Source of the DNA: Planctomycetota bacterium
GTDB taxonomy: Bacteria; Planctomycetota; MHYJ01; JACQXL01
Direction of reading: 5' to 3'
Length of the DNA stretch: 32,388 nucleotides
NCBI GenBank assembly: GCA_016208805.1
Contig: JACQXL010000097.1
Coordinates: 2,780 to 35,167 of the forward strand
Shown: one piece after another, positions 15,668-23,429 of the stretch
Position numbering within the stretch: the stretch's first letter is position 1
Layout of the letters: every line of letters starts with the position of its first letter
Program-made: the position numbers and the translations under genes
Notes under the pieces: generated by a model
Databases searched by the model: none
Told to the model about the DNA's origin: nothing
Seen by the model: the letters and a program-made list of their open reading frames with translations, nothing else

Positions 15668-16126
15668 ATGGGTAGACGAGCGGCGCTTTTTATCCGGTTG
15701 ACCACCCAGCAGTCGGTTGAGTTAGAGGTCTTTATGCGCGAGATGGCGCGTCGGGGAAATCGCCGCGCCCGCCTCAGGGGCAATGCCATATTCTTATCTT
15801 TTCAATACGGCTGGACCGCCCAAAAGATTGCCGGCCACCTGAACTGCTCAACGCCGTCCGTGGTAAGTTGGCTAAAGCATTATCAGGAAAAAGGCATTGC
15901 CGGCCTATACGACATCCCGACACCAGCGCGGCGGCTGACGCCTTTTCAGGTTGAACAGATTACCGGGGCGATGTATGATATCACCCAGGCCAAATCCAAA
16001 CGACGTTACCGCAAACGACTGAGTTACCGCGAGACCGCCAGATTAGTCAAGGAAAAATACGGCATAAATATCTCGTACGAACGCGTCCGCCAGATTGTCC
16101 GGCAAAATCTTCTGGGTGCAAGATAA
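15668..16126 (+). CDS. Small double helix-turn-helix protein 1 (IS630-type DNA-binding domains, no nuclease)
   Basis: 152 residues. An N-terminal HTH at about 50-71 (WTAQKIAGHLNCSTPSVVSW) is followed by the family tag HYQEKGIAGLYD. A second HTH lies at about 119-146 (YRETARLVKEKYGI then SYERVRQIVRQ). This is the two-HTH, paired-like DNA-binding part of IS630/Tc1-type transposases (HTH_29 and HTH_33 types), but the protein stops where a DDE catalytic domain would begin. It is therefore a stand-alone DNA binder. AAAGGAG lies 12 bp before the ATG. It is downstream of a 22-bp repeat array and is a paralogue of 18010-18492. Function unknown; sequence-specific binding of the array is my inference. 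Confidence 0.85.
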   Translation: MGRRAALFIRLTTQQSVELEVFMREMARRGNRRARLRGNAIFLSFQYGWTAQKIAGHLNCSTPSVVSWLKHYQEKGIAGLYDIPTPARRLTPFQVEQITGAMYDITQAKSKRRYRKRLSYRETARLVKEKYGINISYERVRQIVRQNLLGAR

Positions 16127-16131
16127 TGCGG

Positions 16132-17202
16132 CTACGGCTGGATGCACTTCTGAACGTTCTCAATGATATAATCTGTCTGTTTGCCGGTCAGTGACGGATA
16201 AATCGGGAGCGAGAAAGCGGTGCGGTAGGTCTTTTCGGTGACCGGGAAATCCTTCGCAGACAGGCCCAGATAGTGGTGCAAGGGCTTATAGACCGGCCGT
16301 TTTGTCTCTATGCCCTTGCTGTTCATGTATTTGATTATCCGGTTGGCTTGAGGATGCCTGAGCACATAACGATAAAATATGCCGGTATCTATAGGTAATC
16401 TAACCCCCTCACCCTCCCCTCTCCCACTAGGGGAGAGGGTGAGAGAAGATAACGCCTGATTGTATCTATGAGCGGTTTGCTGTCTTTTTCTGATAAAACC
16501 CGGTAGTTTCTTTAACTGAACCAGTCCGACCGCGGCCTCAAGGTCGGTCATCTGGTAGTTATATCTTATTTTATAATCATCACATTCGTCAAAGTCCCTT
16601 AAATTCCTGATACGCAGAATAAACTTGGTATCGTTTGAGGCGACGGCGCCGCCGTGGCCGGCCGTGGTGAGCATCTTGGTGGCGTAGAAGGAAAATATAG
16701 CGGCGTGACCGAATGTGCCGACTTTCTTACCATTGTAAGTAGCGCCAATACTCTGGGCGCAGTCTTCAATGACCGGCACGCCCAACTTCATAAATTTATC
16801 TATCTGCGCCGGGATGCCAAATAGGTGCGGGACGATAATCGCTTTAGTGCGCCCGGTTATTTTACGCTGGGTTGAATCAGGGCAGAGGTTAAAACTTTCG
16901 TCAATATCAGCCAGCACGGCTTTGGCGCCGGTATAATTGACCGCATTCAAGACGGCCGGGCAGACATAAGAAGGGATGATAGCCTCATCGCCGGGTTTAA
17001 TTCCCATTCCTAAAAGGCAGAGATGGAGCGCAGATGTGCCGGAATTGGTCGCAACCGCACCAGATAGGTGATGATAGCAGGCGATGGCCTTCTCAAATGC
17101 CCTGACCCGCTCGCCCTGGGCCAGGTAGTTGGAGTGGAGTGTCCCGGCCAATGCTTTTTGTTCTTCCTGGCCTAATGTAGGCATTGAATGGGGAATAATC
17201 AT
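16132..17202 (-). CDS. DegT/DnrJ/EryC1/StrS aminotransferase
   Basis: I start it at ATG 17202 (MIIPHSMPTLGQEEQ), 356 residues. The longer frame to 17331 only translates a dispersed palindromic repeat (SFPRKRESRRMDSCFR). PLP-enzyme features: NSGTSALHL, IEDCAQSIGA with the conserved Asp147, and FSFYATKMLTTAGHGG with Lys176 as Schiff-base lysine. Such enzymes transaminate keto-sugar nucleotides for surface glycans. About ten residues (TLSPSGRGEGEG) are encoded by a 38-bp palindrome at 16408-16445 inserted in frame. It is flanked by the two HTH/array loci, its stop being 5 bp from the first HTH gene on the opposite strand. Sugar specificity unknown. Confidence 0.88.
   Translation of the reverse strand: MIIPHSMPTLGQEEQKALAGTLHSNYLAQGERVRAFEKAIACYHHLSGAVATNSGTSALHLCLLGMGIKPGDEAIIPSYVCPAVLNAVNYTGAKAVLADIDESFNLCPDSTQRKITGRTKAIIVPHLFGIPAQIDKFMKLGVPVIEDCAQSIGATYNGKKVGTFGHAAIFSFYATKMLTTAGHGGAVASNDTKFILRIRNLRDFDECDDYKIRYNYQMTDLEAAVGLVQLKKLPGFIRKRQQTAHRYNQALSSLTLSPSGRGEGEGVRLPIDTGIFYRYVLRHPQANRIIKYMNSKGIETKRPVYKPLHHYLGLSAKDFPVTEKTYRTAFSLPIYPSLTGKQTDYIIENVQKCIQP
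16408..16445. repeat. In-frame palindrome in DegT gene
   Basis: CTCACCCTC..CCCCT pairs with AGGGGAGAGGGTGAG. The repeat is translated as SPSGRGEGEG within the C-terminal domain of the aminotransferase without breaking the frame. Confidence 0.75.
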
Positions 17203-17253
17203 AACTATTGGTCTGTCACACCTCAAGTGATGAATAATACCCTCTCTCTGTTT

Positions 17254-17313
<60 letters not shown>

Positions 17314-17411
17314 GCGAGGGAAGGCATTCATTAAATTACATGTGACGAACCACTATTCCCTATTATCAAATGCCGTAACTTATATCAAGAATTTCTAACC
17401 CGGATTATTCA

Positions 17412-17432
17412 TCCCGACACATCGTGTCGGGA
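17412..17432. repeat. REP-like palindrome
   Basis: TCCCGACAC, ATC, GTGTCGGGA: the same palindrome as at 23228-23247 and, in frame, at 27916-27936. The rest of 17313-17457 shows no gene. Confidence 0.7.
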
Positions 17433-17457
17433 TAACGGCGGGATAAAGGACCCTCCA

Positions 17458-17765
17458 TTGTCGCTATAGGTGGTATCCCTTGTGGCAATAGGAGGTGTCC
17501 CTTGTGGCAATAGGGGGTGTCCCTTGTGGCAATAGGGGGTATCCCGTGTGGCAATAGAAGGTATCCCTTGTGGCAATAGGAGGTATCCCTTGTGGCAATA
17601 GGGGGTGTCCCGTGTGGCAATAGGGGGTATCCTTTGTGGCAATAGGGGGTACCTCTTGTGGCTATAGATGGTATCCCTTGTGGCAATAAGGGGTATCCCT
17701 TGTGGCAATAGGGGGTGTCCCTTGTGGCAATAGGGGGTATCCCGTGTGGCAATAGGAGGTATCCC
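17458..17765 (-). repeat. Tandem array 2, 14 exact 22-bp units
   Basis: Fourteen units in perfect 22-bp phase with few substitutions. On the minus strand a unit reads GGGATACCCCCT followed by ATTGCCACAA. Its first half matches the CGGATAnCCCCT half of array 1; its second half is different. There are no spacers between units. The array ends 244 bp before the ATG of the second HTH gene, nearly the same distance as for array 1. Frames through it are open on the minus strand (a 22-residue periodic peptide), but that follows from the periodicity and is not convincing coding. Confidence 0.92.
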
Positions 17766-17780
17766 GCTACCATACTCCTA

Positions 17781-17803
17781 CCCCTCCTATACCCTACCCC
17801 CCC
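17781..17803 (-). other. Potential G-quadruplex tract (minus strand)
   Basis: C-runs CCCC, CCC and seven Cs, separated by 7 and 2 bases, give a G3+N1-7 pattern on the minus strand. Together with flanking CCATAC and CCTATACCC it resembles the complement of the G-rich block after array 1. Confidence 0.45.
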
Positions 17804-17933
17804 ACTCCTTTTTATCCTTAAAATCGGTTCAAAACAGCCCAAATAGGGCAGATGTATGCTATAACAACTGATTTGGCAATAGGTTATTAAGAGTGCCAGA
17901 CGAATTTTATTTGCAGGGATTTAGCCGTATTTT

Positions 17934-17964
17934 CTTGACTTTTAGGGCTTAATATGAAAAAATG
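17934..17964 (+). promoter_or_regulatory. Conserved leader motif CTTGACTTTTAGGG upstream of HTH gene 2
   Basis: CTTGACTTTTAGGG starts at 17934 and matches the motif at the same relative place in the first locus. TTGACT (17935-17940) could be a -35; AAAAAT at a 17-bp distance is a poor -10. Conservation between loci is the main support. Confidence 0.3.
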
Positions 17965-18009
17965 GTTTGCGTCGTAAGGTAAATCTCATCTTTCAGAAGG
18001 GTGTTTTTG

Positions 18010-18492
18010 ATGTCCAGAAGGCATATCTTTATAAAACTAAACGAGTCAGAGTTAAAAGAACTCCAGGAGTTTGCCTCTGAGATGGCCCGCGAAAAGAAGT
18101 TAAATACCAGGCGGAGAGCCAACGCCTTGGCGTGGTCATTCCAGCAGGGTTGGTCGGTTCAACAGATTGCCCGGGATTTAAACCGCACCCCACGCACCAT
18201 CTATAACTGGTTCAAACGGTATAAACAAAAAGGTATTGCCGGATTATATGATAAGCCCAGACCTGCTAAACTCACCAACGTACAAATCATAGAGATGATG
18301 CGGACGAACCACTGGATATATACGGATGACAAGACCTATCAGATGAGATGGAGTTTTCAGAAGATGGCTAAATGGGTGAAAGAGAAATGGGGTATTGAAC
18401 TTTCCGCCGAGCGCATCAGACAGATTATCCGCCGGAAGAATGACGCCCCGTTCTTTTATTTAGAAATAATCAATAACCCGAACCCGCCTTAG
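18010..18492 (+). CDS. Small double helix-turn-helix protein 2 (paralogue of 15668-16126)
   Basis: I choose ATG 18010, not GTG 18001: AGAAGG at 17995-18000 is well placed for it, and the N-terminus MSRR then aligns with MGRR of the paralogue. 160 residues. First HTH at about 49-70 (WSVQQIARDLNRTPRTIYNW), tag RYKQKGIAGLYD, second HTH at about 114-142 (FQKMAKWVKEKWGI, SAERIRQIIRR). The second recognition helix is close to that of the paralogue, the first is more diverged. The C-terminal tail after RRK (DAPFFYLEIINNPNPP) is not shared. As in the paralogue there is no DDE domain. It follows array 2. Probably a DNA-binding protein; biological role unknown. Confidence 0.85.
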   Translation: MSRRHIFIKLNESELKELQEFASEMAREKKLNTRRRANALAWSFQQGWSVQQIARDLNRTPRTIYNWFKRYKQKGIAGLYDKPRPAKLTNVQIIEMMRTNHWIYTDDKTYQMRWSFQKMAKWVKEKWGIELSAERIRQIIRRKNDAPFFYLEIINNPNPP

Positions 18493-18543
18493 CCCGCATT
18501 ATTCATAAAGTTAGGTCAACGACTACTCTACGAACCCTCCCCG

Positions 18544-18587
18544 CCCCGCTCTTTGCCCCTACGGGATAAACGAGACAAAGAGCGGGG
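18544..18587. repeat. Inverted repeat after HTH gene 2
   Basis: CCCCGCTCTTTG (18544-18555) pairs perfectly with CAAAGAGCGGGG (18576-18587) around a 20-base loop. It may act as a terminator-like structure for the plus-strand HTH gene or the minus-strand FN3 gene, but there is no T-run. A smaller palindrome TCCGCC-AGA-GGCGGA follows at 18618-18632. Confidence 0.6.
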
Positions 18588-18665
18588 TCGGGGTGTGGGG
18601 AATTCAGTTGCTACTTCTCCGCCAGAGGCGGATCTGCCTCATGCATGACATTGGAAAGTATCTAA

Positions 18666-21600
18666 CTACGGGCTGTATTGTATCATGTCCACCCAGCCGC
18701 AGTCGGAGCCGCTACCGCCGGCGCCGTCCTTTACATATTTCCATTTAAGCGTCTTAGCGCCGCTAATAGAGAAAGGTCCGGCCTGTTGCCAACCAACCTC
18801 GCCACTTATGAAAGTCTGCTCGGTATTGCCTATCCAGAATTCTAAATAGTCAGTAGATGCTGACGAGACCTTCCACCAGAAGGTAACCGAGCCGCCGCTA
18901 ACGTCGGTGGTCATCTCAGAGAACTGACTATCAGCAATAGCACCGCTCTGGGCCGCATCGCCACCTGAATAGGAAGTAGTGGTCTGACCAAACCACACCG
19001 CATCACCGGAGGTATTCCAGGTCAGCGATGTGTTGTCAACGGCCTCGCCCAAAGATAAACTGGTTGGCGTGAATTCCACCTTATCCACCCAGCCGCAGTC
19101 GGAGCCGGTGCTTACAGAACCATCTTTGTCGTATTCCCATTTAACCGTATGACTGCCTGCGGTGATAGAGTAAGTCTTTTGCGCCCAGGATGTTGAGCCG
19201 CTTATTTTGCCGGATTGTTCTACACTATCTATGTAGAATTTCAGATAATCAAAACTGGATTCTGATGATACTTTCCACCAGAATGAAAGGTTACCGGGTC
19301 CGGTAACGGTAGTCTGGAGGTAGGTGGATTGGCTGTCAGCAATATCGCCGCTCTGGGCGGCATCGCCGCCAAAATAAGAAGTCCCTGTTTGTCCGAACCA
19401 GTTGGCATTACCGCCGGTTGACCAGGTCAGCGATGTATTATCCACGGCTTCATCCAGGGCCACAATCTGGAGCGGCGCGTATTCTATCAAATCCACCCAA
19501 CCGCAGTCATCATAACTGACGCCTGATGAGTTTTTAGTATATGTCCATCTGACCGTGTGACTGCCGGAGGCGATGTTATAAGTCTTCTGCGCCCAGGCCG
19601 AACTGCCGGAGATACTGTTTTGAGAGACGCCATCTATGTAAAAATAGAGATAGTCGCTGGACGATGACGATACCTTCCACCAGAAGGTCAGGGTGCCCGG
19701 CCCGGTAAAGGTGGTCTCAAAATAAGAGGACTGTGAGTGGTTGATATAGCCGCTCCGGGCGGCATCGCCGCCGGAGTAAGAAGTCAGGGCCTGGCCAAAC
19801 CAGTTGGCGCTGCCGCCGCTGGTCCAGGTCGGGGTGATATTATCCACGGCCTCGGCGATGGTTATATCCGCCACCGGCGTAAATTCCACCTTGTCCACCC
19901 AGCCGCAGTCAGAACCGGTGGTGGATGATGAATCCTTTGCGTATTCCCATTTAACCGTATGACTGCCGGCCGGGATGGGATAGATTTTCTGGACCCAGCC
20001 ACCGCCGGTGCCGTATATCTGTGCGACTTGCCCGCCATCTACATAAAAACTTAAATAATCACCAGACAGCGATGATACTTGCCAATAGTAAGAGAGCGTG
20101 CCCGGACCGGTAACGGTGGTCTGGAGATAGGTGCTCTGGCTATCAAGAATACCGCCGCTCCGGGCCGCATCGTTATCATAAGCGCCAGCGGTGCCCGTCT
20201 CCTTGAACCAGTTAGCACTGCCGCCGGTGGAGAAAGTTAAATTGAAGTTGTCCACCGCTTCCTGTAGAGGGCTTGATTGCGGCACGGCTGAAACCTCGTT
20301 AGAATAGTCGCTATTCCCCAAGACGCTATCATAAGCCCTGACACGCCAGGAATAGGTTGTGCCGCTGATCAGGTCGTAATTAGTAAAAGAGATGGTATCT
20401 GGAGTAGGGATATCCGCTATTTCAGAATAAGTTCCAGTGGTCTTGCGTTCTATCTTATAGCCGTCTTCAACACCGGAGTTATCGGTCCAGTTTAACGTTA
20501 CGGCCGTAGACGAAATAACATTGGCGATTAAAGAGGTCGGTGTTTTGGGGAATGTAATAGTTGATTCCGCATTGGAATACAAGGAATAAGAAGTGCCGTC
20601 ATATGCCCGGACTCTGTAATAATATGTGGTCTCGCCTGTCAGGCCGGTATTGGCATAGGTCGCGGTGGGGGTGATGACCGTGGCAATCTCGGCATAGCTG
20701 CCGGTGGTCTTGCGTTCTATCTTAACACTGGTCGCATTAGTAGAAATATTGGTCCAGGTTAGGGTCGCCTGTGATGAGGCAATCGCCGTAGCCGTCAACG
20801 AAGTCGGCGCATTTAGTATTACGGCTGATACCTCGTTGGAATAAAGCGAGTTAGCCGTGCCTTTATACGCCCTGACCCGGTAAGAATAAGGCGTCTCGGC
20901 GGCGACATCGGTATCGGTATAAACGGTAATCCCGGCCAGGGTTGTCCCGAGTTCTCCACCATTACGTTCTACCCGGAAGCCGTCTTCCGTAGATGATTTA
21001 TCAGCCCAGTTGATGGTGATATAGGTGGTAGAGATAACGCTGACGGCTAAAGAAACCGGTGCGCCGGGTAATGTGGTATCCGACGCCTCGGTTGACCAGG
21101 GGCTTTGAACCGTGGCGTTGTACGCCAGGACCCGGTAATAATAAACCGTTCCCTCGTTTAATCCGTACGTGTCTGCATATGATTGGCTATTGGCTGAAAG
21201 TATCGCAATCATCCCATAGGCGCCTGTGTCTTTGCGTTCTAACCGGAAATAGGTCTCGTAATTAGTATTGTCAACCCAGGTCAGATTAACCGTGCTGGAC
21301 GAAACCGCCGTGGCGCTTAATGAAGACGGGGCGCCAAGTAACGTTATCGTTGAAACCTCATCGGAATAAGCCGAGTTATTATTGGTATTATAGGCGCAGA
21401 CGCGATAGTAATAAGTGGTGTATTCTAACAGCCCTGAGGTGTTGGAATATGAGACGCTGTTGCCGTCCGCCAGGTCAACAATCTGGCTCCATACCCCAGC
21501 CGTCCCTTGTTTCCGTTCTATTCTATAGCCGGTTGCAACAGGGGAATTATCAAGCCAGGTCAGGTTAACCTGCGTTGGGGATATTGCCGTGGCGCTTAAA

Positions 21601-23141
21601 GAGGATGGCGTATTGATAGTTGTGACCGTAATCGGCGCGGAATAATTACTATTACCCCAGACGCTATTATAAGCCATCATACGATAGGAATAAGTTGCCT
21701 CTGCTGTTAAACCGCTATCATTGTATACGACCGTATTAGCCGGGACCGTATTAGTCAGCACACCATCACGTTCTATCTTGAATAACTCTTCTGCGCCGGA
21801 GGTATCTACCCAGCCAAGGTTAATCTGGGTGGGCGAAACTACCGTGGCGGTCAACGATGCCGGCGCATTAAGCGGTGTGGTAATTACGGTTGATTCCGGC
21901 GAATACGAACTGTTGCCGCTGGCATTAGACGCCCTGACCCGATAATAATATGCAGTTCCGTCAGTAACACCGGTATTAGAAGTAGTTGTAATATTAGCGC
22001 CAATTAGTAGAACCTGCGCATAACTACCACCTGCTCCTGCTTTACGTTCTATCTTGAAACCAGTCTCAAGATTGGAATTATCATCCCATTCAAGGTCTAT
22101 CTGGGATGACGAGATAACCGTGGTCGTGATGGCCGTGGGCGGATTGAGCGTGGTGACTGGAACCTCATTAGAATAGGTGCTGTCGCCTAACCCGGCATTA
22201 TACGCCCTGACCTGATAATAATAAGTGGTTTCCGTGGTTAATCCTGTATTGGCATACGAAGTAATATCAGCGCCGGTCGTATCAATCTGGGCGTAGGCGC
22301 CGCTGTCTTTGCGCTCTATCTTGAATCCGGCCTCGTTGGATGAGTTATCCGTCCAGGCCAGATTGGTCTGGGTGGATGAGACCGTGCTGGCTATCAGGCC
22401 GGTCGGCGCATTGACCGCGATTGACAGCGATGCCTCGTTGGAATAATTGCTGTCACCGGTAGCATTATACGCCCGCACCTGATAGTAATAGGTCATACCG
22501 TCTATGACCGTGGTATCGGAATAGGTGACGGTATTGTCGGTGGAGATCCCGCCACTTATGGCGGGAGTCGGGACAATGGTAATCTGGGCGTAAGCAGGGT
22601 TCTCATTGGACTTGCGTTCTATCTTATAACCGTCTTCTGAATTAGAGTTATCGGTCCAGCCCAGGTCAAGCCGGAAGGATGAAACCGGCAAGATATTCAG
22701 CGCGGACGGCGCATTAAATACTGTGGTAGCCGATGCCTCGCCTGAATAGACGACCTTATTAGTGTCATTATAGGCGTATATCCGGTAATAATAAACCGTG
22801 CCGTCGGTCAGGCCGGTATCGGAATAATAGGCGGTATCAGACGGAACCGTGGCCAGATACTGGTAACTGCCGGTGCCGGTTTTACGTTCTATATTAAACC
22901 CTTTTTCCACCCGGGAATTATCGGTCCAGGACAGGTCAACCTGTGATGCAGAAACCGTAGTGGCGCTCAGACCGGTCGGCGCAATCGGCACACCGCTGCT
23001 ACCGCTGGTAGATTTCGAGGTCAGCCCGTAATCAGCGCAGAGCCCGCCATAACCAAGCGCAATCATACCCGCAAACAGAATGAAGACGCTGAGTTTTATC
23101 CATCTTGCAGTGAGCGAAGCGAACCTGTTATAACGGCGCAT
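18666..23141 (-). CDS. Secreted giant with ten FN3 domains and four C-terminal beta-sandwich repeats
   Basis: 1491 residues. The N-terminus has a signal peptide (IKLSVFILFAGMIALGYGG then LCA). Ten fibronectin III domains cover about residues 52-955, each with a WTDNS-like strand, IERK and YYYRVRAY signature (for example APTGLSATTV, NAPTSLTATA). Four homologous modules of 120-130 residues follow, each starting EAVDN and carrying SGGxANWFGQ, GGDAAxSG, GTLxFWWKVSS, HTVKWEY and DCGWVD. Their make-up suggests a MAM/jelly-roll-like binding domain. No catalytic motif and no clear sorting signal. Likely an extracellular adhesin or carbohydrate-binding protein. Domain 2 contains an in-frame palindrome (22547-22566). 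It is on the same strand as the caspase gene, 288 bp downstream of it. Confidence 0.85.
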   Translation of the reverse strand: MRRYNRFASLTARWIKLSVFILFAGMIALGYGGLCADYGLTSKSTSGSSGVPIAPTGLSATTVSASQVDLSWTDNSRVEKGFNIERKTGTGSYQYLATVPSDTAYYSDTGLTDGTVYYYRIYAYNDTNKVVYSGEASATTVFNAPSALNILPVSSFRLDLGWTDNSNSEDGYKIERKSNENPAYAQITIVPTPAISGGISTDNTVTYSDTTVIDGMTYYYQVRAYNATGDSNYSNEASLSIAVNAPTGLIASTVSSTQTNLAWTDNSSNEAGFKIERKDSGAYAQIDTTGADITSYANTGLTTETTYYYQVRAYNAGLGDSTYSNEVPVTTLNPPTAITTTVISSSQIDLEWDDNSNLETGFKIERKAGAGGSYAQVLLIGANITTTSNTGVTDGTAYYYRVRASNASGNSSYSPESTVITTPLNAPASLTATVVSPTQINLGWVDTSGAEELFKIERDGVLTNTVPANTVVYNDSGLTAEATYSYRMMAYNSVWGNSNYSAPITVTTINTPSSLSATAISPTQVNLTWLDNSPVATGYRIERKQGTAGVWSQIVDLADGNSVSYSNTSGLLEYTTYYYRVCAYNTNNNSAYSDEVSTITLLGAPSSLSATAVSSSTVNLTWVDNTNYETYFRLERKDTGAYGMIAILSANSQSYADTYGLNEGTVYYYRVLAYNATVQSPWSTEASDTTLPGAPVSLAVSVISTTYITINWADKSSTEDGFRVERNGGELGTTLAGITVYTDTDVAAETPYSYRVRAYKGTANSLYSNEVSAVILNAPTSLTATAIASSQATLTWTNISTNATSVKIERKTTGSYAEIATVITPTATYANTGLTGETTYYYRVRAYDGTSYSLYSNAESTITFPKTPTSLIANVISSTAVTLNWTDNSGVEDGYKIERKTTGTYSEIADIPTPDTISFTNYDLISGTTYSWRVRAYDSVLGNSDYSNEVSAVPQSSPLQEAVDNFNLTFSTGGSANWFKETGTAGAYDNDAARSGGILDSQSTYLQTTVTGPGTLSYYWQVSSLSGDYLSFYVDGGQVAQIYGTGGGWVQKIYPIPAGSHTVKWEYAKDSSSTTGSDCGWVDKVEFTPVADITIAEAVDNITPTWTSGGSANWFGQALTSYSGGDAARSGYINHSQSSYFETTFTGPGTLTFWWKVSSSSSDYLYFYIDGVSQNSISGSSAWAQKTYNIASGSHTVRWTYTKNSSGVSYDDCGWVDLIEYAPLQIVALDEAVDNTSLTWSTGGNANWFGQTGTSYFGGDAAQSGDIADSQSTYLQTTVTGPGNLSFWWKVSSESSFDYLKFYIDSVEQSGKISGSTSWAQKTYSITAGSHTVKWEYDKDGSVSTGSDCGWVDKVEFTPTSLSLGEAVDNTSLTWNTSGDAVWFGQTTTSYSGGDAAQSGAIADSQFSEMTTDVSGGSVTFWWKVSSASTDYLEFWIGNTEQTFISGEVGWQQAGPFSISGAKTLKWKYVKDGAGGSGSDCGWVDMIQYSP
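22547..22566. repeat. In-frame palindrome in FN3 gene
   Basis: TCCCGCC-ACTTAT-GGCGGGA, translated as part of TPAISGGIS in the second FN3 domain, where the sister domains have no insert. The loop ACTTAT is identical to that of the ROK-gene palindrome at 31685-31702. Confidence 0.75.
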
Positions 23142-23200
23142 AATAATTCCTCCCTTTACACTCCCTCATATTAATTATAGTTACGAGTTACGCACTCCCT

Positions 23201-23247
23201 GTCATTCCTGCGTAAGCAGGAATCCATCCCGACACTTCGTGTCGGGG
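23201..23247. repeat. Two REP-like palindromes
   Basis: GTCATTCCTGCGTAAGCAGG and TCCCGACACTTCGTGTCGGG follow each other upstream of the FN3 gene. The second is identical to the palindrome inside the TPR gene. No gene is seen in 23142-23429, which otherwise holds the element at 23258-23403. Confidence 0.75.
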
Positions 23248-23257
23248 TTCGTAATTG

Positions 23258-23403
23258 CTGAACTCTTGCGAAATGCCCCTTTTGTCATTCTGAACGAAGT
23301 CCGCCATAGGCGGACGGAGTGAAGAATCTCCGTTTTATGCGGATTTGGGACGAGATTCTTCGCCCTACGGGCTCAGAATGACACTTTTTGGGTGGTTTTA
23401 TTC
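23258..23403. mobile_element. Truncated inverted copy of the MITE-like element
   Basis: Starts with CTGAACTCTTGC, the same terminal repeat as at 14820-15038, runs through GAAATGCCCCTTTTGTCATT, and is inverted relative to that copy. The core from the 'TCTCCGTTTTATGCGG' side to 'TTTTTGGGTGGTTT' differs at about one base. The other terminal repeat is missing, and an internal segment is replaced by a GTCCGCC-ATA-GGCGGAC hairpin. Confidence 0.65.
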
Positions 23404-23429
23404 TACTTGTCAAGTCAAAAGTCCAAAAT

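Noticed and set aside
15668..16126. Complete IS630-type transposase
   Set aside because: Only the two HTH domains are present; no DDE/DDD domain follows in any frame, and no terminal inverted repeats flank it.
17405..17842. Minus-strand reading frame of 145 residues with 22-residue repeats (IPPIATRDTPYCHKGY)
   Set aside because: It exists only because a 22-bp repeat is open in several frames; it has no ribosome-binding site and extends through the array flanks.
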